The notes below the pieces were generated by a model. It made no database searches, was not told the DNA's origin, and saw only the letters and a program-made list of their open reading frames with translations. Of a DNA stretch of 64,000 bases, positions 52,510 through 62,057 are shown piece by piece. The stretch is from positions 495,001 through 559,000 of the forward strand of contig NZ_CP033580.1 in NCBI RefSeq assembly GCF_003722315.1, given 5' to 3'. A program made the position numbers and the translations under genes. Position 1 is the first letter of the stretch; every line of letters begins with the position of its first letter. Origin of the DNA: Thermoanaerobacter ethanolicus JW 200 (GTDB taxonomy: Bacteria > Bacillota > Thermoanaerobacteria > Thermoanaerobacterales > Thermoanaerobacteraceae).

Positions 52510-54396
52510 ATGCAGTCAAATTTATTACTGCTAAGCATTATATTTCCTATTATAGCGGGTATTATTGTTCTTTTTTTGAGGCAATCTTCTATTAGAAAGG
52601 TTTTTATTGCTGTATCTTTGGGTGTAATCATTTTACTATCTTTAATTATGTTGGAGAACTTAAAAGTACCTGATATTTTTAATTCACCGGCTTATTACAG
52701 TGGTATGGATGTGGCCATCAAGATAGGGGACTTTGTTCTTTTGCTTTATGTTCTTTATATTTCTTTTAAAATTAAAGAATGGAGAGCGACTTTTTTTGCA
52801 GTATTACAACTTGTTCCTTTAATATACTTTGAGTTTTTTATATTAAAGGAACACGAAGTTGCAATGTTTTTAGTAGATGAACTGTCTATTATAATGAACT
52901 TGATTATATCAATTGTTGGTTCTCTAATAGCTCTTTATGCCTTTGGATATATGGACCATCATGAAGAAGAGAAACATGTATCACCTACAAGACAGCCAAG
53001 ATTTTTTGCTATTATACTTATATTCATAGGGGCAATGAATGGAGTAGTATTTTCTAATAATTTGATGTGGATGTATTTCTTCTGGGAAGTAACTACATTA
53101 AGTTCCTTCATGCTTATAAGCCATGACCAAACAGAAGAAGCTATTAGAAATGCAGCAAGAGCTTTATGGATTAACATGATGGGTGGTTTTGCACTTTTAC
53201 TGGGCATAATATTTATTTACACTAACTACAACACTATATCTTTAGTTGATGTATTAAGCATAAAAGATACTGCGTATATACTTTTGCCAATGTTCTTTAT
53301 AGCATTTGCAGCTTTTACAAAATCTGCGCAACTGCCCTTCCAGAGTTGGCTTCTTGGGGCAATGGTGGCTCCCACGCCGGTTTCTGCACTTTTGCACTCC
53401 AGTACAATGGTTAAGGCGGGTATATATATTTTACTGAGATTTTCGCCACTTTTTAGAGGTACATTGTTGAGTGATTTTATAGCAATATATGGTGCGTTTA
53501 CTTTCATAGCTACAGCTTTCCTTGCTATAAGTCAAAGCAATGCCAAGAGAATACTGGCATATTCTACTGTATCAAATTTAGGGCTTATGATAGCAAGCAT
53601 TGGAATTAATACTTCAAGTGCTATTGCTGCAGCTATATTGCTTTTGATATTCCATGCAGTGTCTAAAGCTTTGTTGTTCTTGTGCGTTGGAACGATAGAG
53701 CAACATATTGGAAGTAGAGATATTGAAGATATGAAGGGTTTGGTAAATAGGATGCCTGTAACAGCGGCAATAACTTTTATAGGAATTTTAACTCTTATGG
53801 CAGCACCCTTTGGAATGCTTGTATCTAAATGGCTTATAATAGAAGTAGCAGCTAATCAAATATGGATTTCTGTTATATTAGCGATAGGAAGTGCTTTGAC
53901 AGTACTTTATTACACCAGATGGATAGGAAATCTTTTATCGGGAACGTATTTTAGTAAGCGCTCAGAGGAGCATATGAATACCACAATTGGTATTTCTCTC
54001 TACAGCTTAACAGCTATAGCTATTGTATTAAGTTTTGCAATTTCAACTTTATATAATATGTTAGTAATGCCTCAAATATTGAATATGAAAATGGATGTGG
54101 CTCTCAAAGCTGTTAAAGGCTATTTATATACTTCAAACGGAGGATTTACCATTTATCCTATTTTCATAACAATTGGTATAGCGATAGTGTTATCACTAAT
54201 TTCCATAAGAAAATCTACACGAGTTGCTGTAAAAACTACTCCTTATACAGCAGGACTTACTTATGTAGAAGAGGATGGGTATGATGTAAAAAACTACTAT
54301 CTCACGACTTTTGCAACTGAAGGGATATTGACAAAATATTTTAATTATATTTCTGTTGCTTTAATTGCTGTGATTCTGGGAGGTGCTATCCTATGA
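52510..54396 (+). CDS. echA: Ech hydrogenase subunit A (NuoL/Mrp-like)
   Basis: The 628-residue protein has about 16 membrane segments and the NuoL/antiporter signature with VAPTPVSALLHSSTMVKAGIYIL and WEVTTLSSFMLI. It forms the proton or sodium channel of the energy-converting hydrogenase. It starts the six-gene ech set and overlaps echB by four bases. Confidence 0.95.
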   Translation: MQSNLLLLSIIFPIIAGIIVLFLRQSSIRKVFIAVSLGVIILLSLIMLENLKVPDIFNSPAYYSGMDVAIKIGDFVLLLYVLYISFKIKEWRATFFAVLQLVPLIYFEFFILKEHEVAMFLVDELSIIMNLIISIVGSLIALYAFGYMDHHEEEKHVSPTRQPRFFAIILIFIGAMNGVVFSNNLMWMYFFWEVTTLSSFMLISHDQTEEAIRNAARALWINMMGGFALLLGIIFIYTNYNTISLVDVLSIKDTAYILLPMFFIAFAAFTKSAQLPFQSWLLGAMVAPTPVSALLHSSTMVKAGIYILLRFSPLFRGTLLSDFIAIYGAFTFIATAFLAISQSNAKRILAYSTVSNLGLMIASIGINTSSAIAAAILLLIFHAVSKALLFLCVGTIEQHIGSRDIEDMKGLVNRMPVTAAITFIGILTLMAAPFGMLVSKWLIIEVAANQIWISVILAIGSALTVLYYTRWIGNLLSGTYFSKRSEEHMNTTIGISLYSLTAIAIVLSFAISTLYNMLVMPQILNMKMDVALKAVKGYLYTSNGGFTIYPIFITIGIAIVLSLISIRKSTRVAVKTTPYTAGLTYVEEDGYDVKNYYLTTFATEGILTKYFNYISVALIAVILGGAIL

Positions 54397-55244
54397 TAAA
54401 AGAAATTGGGATATTTGTTGTTGCAGTGATTTTAGCTCCTTTAATCGGCGGTTTTTTATCAGGGATTGACAGAAAACTAACAGCATTTATACAAGGAAGA
54501 TATGGGCCTCCCATCTGGCAGCCTTTTTACGATGTAATAAAACTTTTATACAAGCAAAGACTATTAGTAAATGACTTTCAAGTGTTTTCTGCCTATATGT
54601 ATCTTTTATCAGCGATTCTTTCTGTGGGGCTTTTTGCTATAAAAGCAGACCTTTTGATGATTTTGTTTATAATGTCTGTAGGACTTGTGTTCTATATAGC
54701 GGGAGCTCTTTCAACAAAATCTCCTTACAGCCAAGTTGGGGCTCAAAGAGAGCTAATGCAGATGTTAGCATATGAACCGATGTTGATATTTTTTGCTATA
54801 GCAGTCTACAATGTGACCGGAAGCTTTAATTTAGCTCAAATAATGACCCATGGCAAATTGCTTTTAGATTTGCCTTTGATGTTTATACTTTTGGGCTTGG
54901 TTTTGACAATCAAGTTAAAGAAATCACCTTTTGACTTATCAGCTTCAGAACATGCTCATCAAGAGTTGGTACGAGGCATTTTGACGGACTATTCAGGTCC
55001 TTACCTTGCTTTGATTCATATTGCTGATTGGTATGAAATGATTTTAATACTAGCAATGATAGCTATATTATGGTCTCAAAATCTTGTAATAGGTGCTCTT
55101 ATTGCTTTGGCGACATTCTTTGTGGATATAGTCATAGATAATATAACAGCAAGAATGACAGTAAAATGGATGTTAGCTTTTAGCTGGAGTATAAGTATTC
55201 TATTTACAATTGTGAATATAGCTTATATATATTTTAGGAGATGA
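54393..55244 (+). CDS. echB: Ech hydrogenase subunit B (NuoH-like)
   Basis: The 283-residue protein has eight membrane segments with the NuoH motifs GIDRKLTAFIQGRYGPP near residue 24, PYSQVGAQRELMQMLAYEP and the acidic SPFDLSASEHAHQELVRG. It anchors the hydrogenase arm and may take part in ion coupling. Confidence 0.95.
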   Translation: MIKEIGIFVVAVILAPLIGGFLSGIDRKLTAFIQGRYGPPIWQPFYDVIKLLYKQRLLVNDFQVFSAYMYLLSAILSVGLFAIKADLLMILFIMSVGLVFYIAGALSTKSPYSQVGAQRELMQMLAYEPMLIFFAIAVYNVTGSFNLAQIMTHGKLLLDLPLMFILLGLVLTIKLKKSPFDLSASEHAHQELVRGILTDYSGPYLALIHIADWYEMILILAMIAILWSQNLVIGALIALATFFVDIVIDNITARMTVKWMLAFSWSISILFTIVNIAYIYFRR

Positions 55245-55249
55245 TTGGT

Positions 55250-55717
55250 ATGGGTTTAAAAGAATTTGTAGAAAAATCTTTTAAAAAGTCACCGTGGGTT
55301 TTGCATTACAACTGCAGCAGTTGTAATGGTTGTGATATTGAAATCTTAGCTTGTATGACTCCTCTCTATGACATGGAGAGGTTTGGAATGGTAAATGTAG
55401 GAAATCCGAAACATGCGGATATTTTAGTGGTGACAGGTACAGTCAATACAAGAAATAAGGAAGTCTTAAAAAATATATACGACCAAATGCCTGACCCTAA
55501 AGTTGTGGTAGCAGTAGGAGTTTGTGCCGCGACTGGTGGAGTATTCAGAGAAGCTTATAATGTTATAGGAGGAATTGATAAAGTAATTCCTGTAGATGTC
55601 TATGTGCCAGGTTGTCCTGCGAAGCCGGAGGCTATAATAGACGGGCTTTATAAAGCGGCTGAGATTTTAAAAGAAAAATATGAAAAAATGGGGAAAGCTG
55701 AAGAGGTGTTAAAATGA
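55250..55717 (+). CDS. echC: Ech hydrogenase small subunit C (NuoB-like)
   Basis: The 155-residue protein has the NuoB-type [4Fe-4S] ligands: NCSSCNGCD (Cys22, 25, 28), VGVCAATGG and VPGCPAKPE. The ATG at 55250 follows AGGAG at 55236; the ATG at 55241 touches that site. It carries the cluster nearest the nickel-iron centre. Confidence 0.95.
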   Translation: MGLKEFVEKSFKKSPWVLHYNCSSCNGCDIEILACMTPLYDMERFGMVNVGNPKHADILVVTGTVNTRNKEVLKNIYDQMPDPKVVVAVGVCAATGGVFREAYNVIGGIDKVIPVDVYVPGCPAKPEAIIDGLYKAAEILKEKYEKMGKAEEVLK

Positions 55718-56091
55718 TTACGACTAAAGAAATAAAATTGGAGGATATCGAAAAAGAAACGAAATATTATTATGAAAATGGGTATAGATTTGTTACTGAA
55801 ACATGTCTTGAAGAAGAAGGCAAATTTAAAATAATTTATACCTTTGAAAAAGACTATCAAATGGATAGTTTTCATGTTTTTGTATCTCCACAAGAAGAGG
55901 TACCCAGCATTTCAAAAATATATTTTGCTGCACTTCCTGTGGAAAATGAGATACATGAAATGTTTGGAATGAAATTTAAAAATTTAGTACTTGACTTCCA
56001 AGGATTGTTATTTTTAGGGGAATACGCTCCTATTTCTCCACAAGCTAGTATAGAAATCATGAGAAGGGATAAAGGTGATAAGAATGAGTGA
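55714..56091 (+). CDS. echD: Ech hydrogenase subunit D (NuoC-like)
   Basis: The 125-residue protein contains the NuoC-like ENEIHEMFGMKF motif near residue 80 and LVLDFQGLLFLGEY. It overlaps echC by four bases and echE by a few. It serves as a linker subunit of the hydrogenase module. Confidence 0.92.
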   Translation: MITTKEIKLEDIEKETKYYYENGYRFVTETCLEEEGKFKIIYTFEKDYQMDSFHVFVSPQEEVPSISKIYFAALPVENEIHEMFGMKFKNLVLDFQGLLFLGEYAPISPQASIEIMRRDKGDKNE

Positions 56092-57166
56092 AAAAAGTAC
56101 AATACCATTTGGCCCACAACATCCTGTTTTGCCAGAGCCTATACACTTGAAATTGGTCGTTGAGGATGAAAAAGTAGTAGAGGCTTACCCGGCTTTTGGT
56201 TTTGTTCATAGAGGGCTTGAGTTGCTTGTTAAGAAAAAGGATTTTAATCAAATGGTATATGTGGTTGACCATATTTGTGGCATCTGCAGTGCTATGCATG
56301 GCCAGGCTTATTGCCAGGCAGTAGAAGAATTGATTGGCGTTGATGTACCAGAGAGAGCAAAATATTTAAGGGTTATTTGGGCAGAAATTCACAGGATTCA
56401 CAGCCATCTTCTATGGTTTGGCCTTTTGGCAGATGCTTTTGGATTTGAGAATCTTTTTATGTTGTCTTGGAGAATAAGGGAAAAGATAATGGATATACTG
56501 GAAGCTACAGCTGGTAACAGAGTGATTATTTCTGTAAACATTGTTGGTGGTGTGAGAAGAGATATTAATAGTGAACAAGCAAAATGGTTACTTAATGAGC
56601 TTAAAGAAGTCGAAGAAGGCTTAAAAGAGCTTGATAAAATAGTTAGAAATAATTATACTATTAAGCAAAGAACTGTAGGTGTTGGTGTACTTTCTAAAGA
56701 TGAAGCATATAAGTTGGGAGCTGTAGGACCTACTTTAAGGGGAAGCGGTGTACCTATCGATATGAGAACGACAGGTTATGCTGCTTATAAGGACTTAAAT
56801 TTTGAACCAATTGTAGAAAAAGATGGAGATACTTATGCGCGAACAATTGTAAGGGTAAAAGAAATGTTTCAGTCAATAGACCTTGCAAGACAAGCAATAA
56901 GTAAGCTGCCAGAAGGTGAAATAAATGTAAAAGTAAAGCCTAATTTACCTGCTGGTGAAGTTATCTCAAGAGTCGAACAGCCTAGAGGCGAAGTATTTTA
57001 CTACATTAAATCCACTGGAGGAAAATACTTAGATAGGCTTAGAATAAGAACGCCTACTTTTGCAAATTTAGCATCTCTTTTGCACATGCTTCCAGGCAGT
57101 ACTTTAGCAGATGTGCCTGTGCTTGTTTTGACAATTGACCCATGTATCAGCTGTACTGAAAGGTAG
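56084..57166 (+). CDS. echE: Ech hydrogenase large (NiFe) subunit E (NuoD-like)
   Basis: The 360-residue protein carries both nickel-binding pairs: DHICGIC with Cys65 and Cys68, and the C-terminal DPCISC with Cys354 and Cys357. Only three residues follow the last cysteine, so there is no C-terminal tail of the kind cut by maturation proteases. No such protease gene is in the cluster, which agrees. The ATG at 56084 follows AAAGGTG. It evolves or consumes H2 with ferredoxin. Confidence 0.95.
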   Translation: MSEKSTIPFGPQHPVLPEPIHLKLVVEDEKVVEAYPAFGFVHRGLELLVKKKDFNQMVYVVDHICGICSAMHGQAYCQAVEELIGVDVPERAKYLRVIWAEIHRIHSHLLWFGLLADAFGFENLFMLSWRIREKIMDILEATAGNRVIISVNIVGGVRRDINSEQAKWLLNELKEVEEGLKELDKIVRNNYTIKQRTVGVGVLSKDEAYKLGAVGPTLRGSGVPIDMRTTGYAAYKDLNFEPIVEKDGDTYARTIVRVKEMFQSIDLARQAISKLPEGEINVKVKPNLPAGEVISRVEQPRGEVFYYIKSTGGKYLDRLRIRTPTFANLASLLHMLPGSTLADVPVLVLTIDPCISCTER

Positions 57167-57175
57167 GTGGTGTAG

Positions 57176-57547
57176 ATGCTGGATATGCTTAAAAATGTAG
57201 TAAGTAATCTTACTCATAAACCGGCTACAAGAAAATATCCTTTTGAAAAGAGAGAACCTTTCGAAAGGGCAAGAGGCCATATAGAAAATGATATTGAGAA
57301 GTGTATCTTATGTGGTATATGTCAAAGAGTTTGCCCTTCAAATTGTATACAGGTAGATAGAAAAGAAGGGACGTGGGGCTTTGAGCCTTTTGCTTGTATA
57401 ATATGTGGTGTTTGTGTGGATGCTTGTCCTACTAAGTCCCTGACCATGCTAAGAGAATATCGACCTATTTCTAATGACAAATATGTCGTATTGCAAAAGA
57501 AAGAGGTTAAAAATCCTCCTGAAAAGGATAAGAAGGAAGGAATATAA
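57176..57547 (+). CDS. echF: Ech hydrogenase ferredoxin-like subunit F (NuoI-like)
   Basis: The 123-residue protein has two [4Fe-4S] motifs, CILCGICQRVCP near residue 43 and CIICGVCVDACP near 72. It accepts electrons from ferredoxin and passes them to EchC. The next gene, hypA, begins two bases after its stop. Confidence 0.95.
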   Translation: MLDMLKNVVSNLTHKPATRKYPFEKREPFERARGHIENDIEKCILCGICQRVCPSNCIQVDRKEGTWGFEPFACIICGVCVDACPTKSLTMLREYRPISNDKYVVLQKKEVKNPPEKDKKEGI

Positions 57548-57548
57548 A

Positions 57549-57890
57549 TTGCATGAGTTGTCTGTGACCCAAAGTCTGGTTGACATGGTGCTGGAAGAAG
57601 CAGAAAAGAGAGAGGTTAAAAAAGTTACCAAAGTTACAGTTGTAATAGGGGAACTTACTGGTCTTGAAAGTGAAAGTATAAAGTTTTATTTTGACATATT
57701 ATCAGAAAATACGGTAGCAGAAGGAGCAGAGCTAACGTTTAAAATTATAAAAGCACAGTTTAAGTGCAGGCAGTGTGGTACCATTTTTGAAAGGTCTAAT
57801 TTTACTTTTAACTGTCCTGTATGTGGAGGAGTAGGAGTTTTGGTGAACAAAGGGAAAGAATTTTACATTGAAAGTATAGAGGTGGAATAG
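57549..57890 (+). CDS. hypA: Hydrogenase nickel-insertion protein HypA
   Basis: The 113-residue protein starts (TTG at 57549) with MHELSVTQSLVD, the MHE nickel-binding start, and has a zinc knuckle with CRQCG and CPVCGG. AAGGAAGG precedes the TTG by 8 bases. It delivers nickel to the EchE active site together with HypB. Confidence 0.95.
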   Translation: MHELSVTQSLVDMVLEEAEKREVKKVTKVTVVIGELTGLESESIKFYFDILSENTVAEGAELTFKIIKAQFKCRQCGTIFERSNFTFNCPVCGGVGVLVNKGKEFYIESIEVE

Positions 57891-57891
57891 T

Positions 57892-58548
57892 ATGGAGGAA
57901 ATTGTAATTATAAGAGATGTACTCGAGGTTAATAATAATGTAGCTCATGAAAACAAAGTCATAAAAGATGAAAAAAACATCTTGATGGTAAACCTAATAG
58001 GCTCACCTGGAGCTGGAAAAACAACTTTTATTTTACGGGCAATTGAAAATCTCAAAGTGCCTTGTGCTGTAATTGAGGGGGATGTCACTTCAGACATTGA
58101 TGCTAGGAAAATGGCTGAAAGAAATATACCTGTTGTGCAGATAAATACAGGAGGGTCTTGTCATTTAAATGCTGGTTCAGTAAACAAAGCGCTTAAGGCT
58201 TTATCTTTTGATGATGGTATTGTATTTATTGAGAATGTAGGAAATCTCATATGCCCTTCTGCCTTTGAATTAGGTGAAGACTTTAAATTGGCAATGGCTA
58301 ATGTTCCAGAAGGTGATGATAAACCTTATAAATATCCAGCACTTTTTACCAAAGCAAAAGCTGTAGTTTTGAATAAGATTGATATGCTTCCCTTTTTTGA
58401 ATTTAATAAGAAATTCTTCTATGATGGGATAAGAGCTTTAAATCCGGATGCACCAATTTTTGAAGTTTCTGCAAGGACAGGAGAAGGATTTGGTGAGTTT
58501 GCAAAATGGTTAGAAGAAGAGTATCACAAATTCAGGCAAGACAAATAA
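57892..58548 (+). CDS. hypB: Hydrogenase nickel-insertion GTPase HypB
   Basis: The 218-residue GTPase has GSPGAGKTT near residue 38, EGDVTSD near 62, INTGGSCHL with the metal-binding Cys-His, and NKIDML. It has no histidine-rich store. It powers nickel insertion with GTP. Confidence 0.95.
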   Translation: MEEIVIIRDVLEVNNNVAHENKVIKDEKNILMVNLIGSPGAGKTTFILRAIENLKVPCAVIEGDVTSDIDARKMAERNIPVVQINTGGSCHLNAGSVNKALKALSFDDGIVFIENVGNLICPSAFELGEDFKLAMANVPEGDDKPYKYPALFTKAKAVVLNKIDMLPFFEFNKKFFYDGIRALNPDAPIFEVSARTGEGFGEFAKWLEEEYHKFRQDK

Positions 58549-60761
58549 ATATTTATGGCATTGTACAGGGCGTTGGTTTTCGCCCTTTTGTCTTTAATAT
58601 TGCACAAAAATACAATCTAAAGGGAATGATATATAACAATTCCTCTGGAGTGTATATAGAGGTTGAAGGAGAAAAAGAAAACGTAGAATGTTTCATAAAA
58701 GAAATAAAAGAAAATCCTCCTTCTTTAGCTGTTATAGACGAGATAAAAATAAAAGAGTCAGAAGTTAAAAATTACAGGGAATTCAAAATTATGGAAAGTA
58801 AAGAAGATGACGGATTTGTCCCTGTGTCCCCTGATATGGGAGTTTGCGACGACTGTTTAAAGGAAATGAACGACCCAAATGACAGAAGATACAGGTATCC
58901 TTTTATAAATTGTACAAATTGTGGGCCAAGGTTTTCCATAATAGAGGATATTCCTTATGACAGACCTAAAACTTCCATGAAAGTATTCCCAATGTGTGGA
59001 AAATGTGAACAAGAATACAATAACCCCAATGACAGGAGATTTCACGCGCAACCGGTAGCCTGTTTTGACTGCGGTCCTAAGCTTGAATTTGTAGGAGATA
59101 ATTGTCAGGAAGATGAAATAAAATGTGCTGTAGATGCTCTTAAAAGGGGTAAAATTCTCGCTATTAAAGGTATAGGCGGTTTTCACTTGGCAGTAAATGC
59201 TCTTGACGATGAAGCTGTTTCTACTTTGAGAAGTCGAAAAAAGAGATATGGAAAGCCTTTTGCAGTTATGATGAAAGACATAAAGCAGGTAAAGGAGTAT
59301 TGCATTTTAAGTGAAGAAGAAAAAAAACTTCTTTTAAGTCAGAGAAAGCCGATTGTACTTTTAAAGAAAAAAGGAGAAAAACTTGCAAGAGGTGTTGCTG
59401 ACGGATTAGATACGTTAGGAGTAATGCTTCCATACGCTCCTATACATTATCTTTTGATGGAAGAGATTGATTTTCCTATTGTGATGACAAGCGGAAATGT
59501 CAGTGAAGAACCTCTTTGCAAAGACAATGAAGAGGCTTTAGAAAAATTAAAGGATATAGCTGATGTTTTTCTTTTAAACAATAGGGATATAGTCAATAAA
59601 ATAGATGATTCAGTAACTTCCTTTAATGGAGGTGCTGAGAGGATTATAAGAAGGGCAAGAGGATATGCCCCTCAGCCACTTTTATTGAAAAAAGATGTCA
59701 AAGCAAATGTGCTGGCGGTTGGTGGCTTTTACAAAAATACCTTTTGCATGACTCGCGGTCAATATGCTTTTATAAGTCATCACATAGGAGATTTGGACAA
59801 TGAAAAGACTTTTGAATATTATAAAGAGCAGATAGAAAGGTATAAAGGACTTTTTAGAGTGACCCCTCAGGTAATAGCTCATGACATGCATAAAGGCTAT
59901 CTTTCTACTCAGTACGCCTTGTCCTGTGACTTGCCTCGCATTGAGGTTCAGCACCATCATGCCCATATTGCTAGCTGTATGGCAGAGTATAATATTACAG
60001 ATAAAGTGATAGGGATAGCCTATGACGGCACTGGATATGGTACAGATGGTAATATATGGGGTGCAGAATTTTTGATATGCGATTTAAAGGATTTTTTAAG
60101 AGTAGGACATTTGAAATACAAGCCACTTCCAGGTGGAGAGTTGGCGATAAGAAAGATTTACAGGGTAGCTTTAGGTTTTATTTCAGAGGATATAAATTTT
60201 TATAAAGATTTTGTGGAAAGATTTGATTCTAGAGAGGTTGATTTAATTTTAAAGCAAATTGAGAAAAGGATTAATACTCCGTATGTATCCAGTATGGGAA
60301 GACTTTTTGATGCAGCAGCTTCTTTACTTGGCGTGAGAGACCAAGTACTTTTTGAGGGGCAGGGTGCAATGGAGCTTGAGAGTTTAATAATTGAAAATGA
60401 TGATTTTTATGATTTTGATGTTTATCGCGATGAAGAATATATAATAAATCCAGAAATGATATTACACCAACTCTATGAGGACTATAAAAATGGAATTGAC
60501 AAAAGAATAATTGCGACAAAATTTCACAACTCCATTGTAGAGTTTACTCACTATTTAGCATTGGAGTTGAGAAAAGAGTTTGGTATAAATAAAGTGGTGT
60601 TAAGCGGTGGAAGTTTTCAAAACAGGTATTTATTAAAGAAACTACTGGCTAAGCTTACTGCTTCAGGGTTCGAAGCCTATTCTAACAGCAAAGTTCCCTG
60701 CAATGATGGAGGAATTTCATTAGGTCAGGCTGTTATTGCGAATAAAAAATTGGAGGGATAA
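58506..60761 (+). CDS. hypF: Carbamoyltransferase HypF
   Basis: The 751-residue protein has an acylphosphatase domain (NIYGIVQGVGFRPFV near 14-28), four zinc-finger pairs (CDDC, CTNC, CGKC, CFDC at about 113-190), a YrdC-like domain (KGIGGFHLA) and a Kae1-like part with HHHAHIASCMAE. It makes the thiocarbamoyl group on HypE for the CN ligands of the active site. The ATG start overlaps hypB by 43 bp and has a poor ribosome site, so an alternative non-ATG start is possible. Confidence 0.93.
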   Translation: MVRRRVSQIQARQINIYGIVQGVGFRPFVFNIAQKYNLKGMIYNNSSGVYIEVEGEKENVECFIKEIKENPPSLAVIDEIKIKESEVKNYREFKIMESKEDDGFVPVSPDMGVCDDCLKEMNDPNDRRYRYPFINCTNCGPRFSIIEDIPYDRPKTSMKVFPMCGKCEQEYNNPNDRRFHAQPVACFDCGPKLEFVGDNCQEDEIKCAVDALKRGKILAIKGIGGFHLAVNALDDEAVSTLRSRKKRYGKPFAVMMKDIKQVKEYCILSEEEKKLLLSQRKPIVLLKKKGEKLARGVADGLDTLGVMLPYAPIHYLLMEEIDFPIVMTSGNVSEEPLCKDNEEALEKLKDIADVFLLNNRDIVNKIDDSVTSFNGGAERIIRRARGYAPQPLLLKKDVKANVLAVGGFYKNTFCMTRGQYAFISHHIGDLDNEKTFEYYKEQIERYKGLFRVTPQVIAHDMHKGYLSTQYALSCDLPRIEVQHHHAHIASCMAEYNITDKVIGIAYDGTGYGTDGNIWGAEFLICDLKDFLRVGHLKYKPLPGGELAIRKIYRVALGFISEDINFYKDFVERFDSREVDLILKQIEKRINTPYVSSMGRLFDAAASLLGVRDQVLFEGQGAMELESLIIENDDFYDFDVYRDEEYIINPEMILHQLYEDYKNGIDKRIIATKFHNSIVEFTHYLALELRKEFGINKVVLSGGSFQNRYLLKKLLAKLTASGFEAYSNSKVPCNDGGISLGQAVIANKKLEG

Positions 60762-60763
60762 AC

Positions 60764-61006
60764 ATGTGCATTGCAGTTCCATCAAAAGTGTTAAAAATTG
60801 AAGGAAAAGTTGCAGAAACAGAATTAGGCGGTGTAATAAGAAGAGTATCGATAGAGATGGTGCCAGAGGTTAAAGTGGGAGATTATGTAATGGTTCATGC
60901 AGGGCTTGCTATAAGCATTGTGGATAAAGAAGAAGCAGAAATGGAAAGGGAGCTTTGGGAAGAACTTATGGAGGTTTTAAATGATGCAGCAGACAGAAAT
61001 GATTGA
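60764..61006 (+). CDS. hypC: Hydrogenase maturation chaperone HypC
   Basis: The 80-residue protein starts MCIAVPSKV, with the essential Cys2, and has the GDYVMVHAGLAI strand. It binds the Fe(CN)2CO unit with HypD. It lies 2 bp after hypF and overlaps hypD. Confidence 0.95.
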   Translation: MCIAVPSKVLKIEGKVAETELGGVIRRVSIEMVPEVKVGDYVMVHAGLAISIVDKEEAEMERELWEELMEVLNDAADRND

Positions 61007-62042
61007 AAAGGCAAAAAGAGCAATTGAAGCTTTAAATCCGGGTGGTCTTTTTAATATCATGGAGGTATGTGGTTCCCATACAATGGCTATCTCAAAATTT
61101 GGATTAAGACAGCTTTTGCCTAAAAATATAAGGCTTATATCAGGCCCAGGATGTCCTGTGTGCGTGACAGCTCAGAACGAAATAGATAGTGTAGTAGAAC
61201 TTGCTAATAGAAATGTTGTAATTGCTACTTTCGGGGACCTTATAAGGGTACCAGGTAGCAAGTCATCATTGCAGTTAGAGAGAGCAGCAGGCAAAGAGGT
61301 AAAAGTGTTTTATTCACCTCTTGATGCTTTAAATTACGCTGAGGGAAATCCGAGCAAAGAGGTAGTTTTTATAGGAATAGGATTTGAAACAACTGTTCCG
61401 ACTGTTGCTGTTACTATAAAGGAGGCGAAGGAGAAAAATATAAAAAATTACAGTGTATACTGCCTTCATAAGACAATGCCTGAAGCTTTAAGAGCACTTC
61501 TTGAAGGGGGTTCAAATGTTCAAGGATTTTTGCTTCCAGGACATGTGAGTGCAATAACGGGCAGTAAAATATATGAATTTTTGCCTAAAGAATTTGGCGT
61601 TGGTGGTGTAATTTCTGGCTTTGAAGCAATGGATATTCTGATGAGCATTATAATGCTTCTTAAAAATTATAAAAATCCTGCTATTGAAATTCAGTATAAA
61701 AGAGTGGTAAGAAAAGAAGGAAATCTTGAAGCACAAAAGATAATTGATGAAATTTTTGAACCTTGTGATAGTACTTGGAGAGGTCTTGGAAAGATCAAAG
61801 GTTCAGGACTAAGGATAAAAGACAAGTATAAAGACTTTGATGCGGCGGTAAAATTTGATATAAAACCAATTGGAGAAGAAATCAAGATAAAAGGTTGCCG
61901 ATGTGGAGATGTTTTAAAGGGAAGTATTTATCCTAATGAATGTCCTCTGTTTGGAAGAGCATGTACACCTGAAAATCCTGTGGGGCCTTGCATGGTCTCT
62001 TCAGAAGGTTCTTGCGCAGCTTTTTATAAGTACGGGGCTTAA
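60981..62042 (+). CDS. hypD: Hydrogenase maturation protein HypD
   Basis: The 353-residue protein has MEVCGSHTMA near residue 28, GPGCPVCV near 56, IGFETTVPT near 137, and the C-terminal cluster ligands CRCGDV and CPLFGRACTPENPVGPCMVS. It assembles the Fe(CN)2CO group. GGAGGT precedes the ATG. Confidence 0.96.
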   Translation: MMQQTEMIEKAKRAIEALNPGGLFNIMEVCGSHTMAISKFGLRQLLPKNIRLISGPGCPVCVTAQNEIDSVVELANRNVVIATFGDLIRVPGSKSSLQLERAAGKEVKVFYSPLDALNYAEGNPSKEVVFIGIGFETTVPTVAVTIKEAKEKNIKNYSVYCLHKTMPEALRALLEGGSNVQGFLLPGHVSAITGSKIYEFLPKEFGVGGVISGFEAMDILMSIIMLLKNYKNPAIEIQYKRVVRKEGNLEAQKIIDEIFEPCDSTWRGLGKIKGSGLRIKDKYKDFDAAVKFDIKPIGEEIKIKGCRCGDVLKGSIYPNECPLFGRACTPENPVGPCMVSSEGSCAAFYKYGA

Positions 62043-62057
62043 GAAAGGATGAGAAGT

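Noticed and set aside
57474-57548. N-terminal extension of HypA
   Set aside because: It overlaps echF in another frame; HypA must begin MHE, which matches the TTG at 57549 with a ribosome site.
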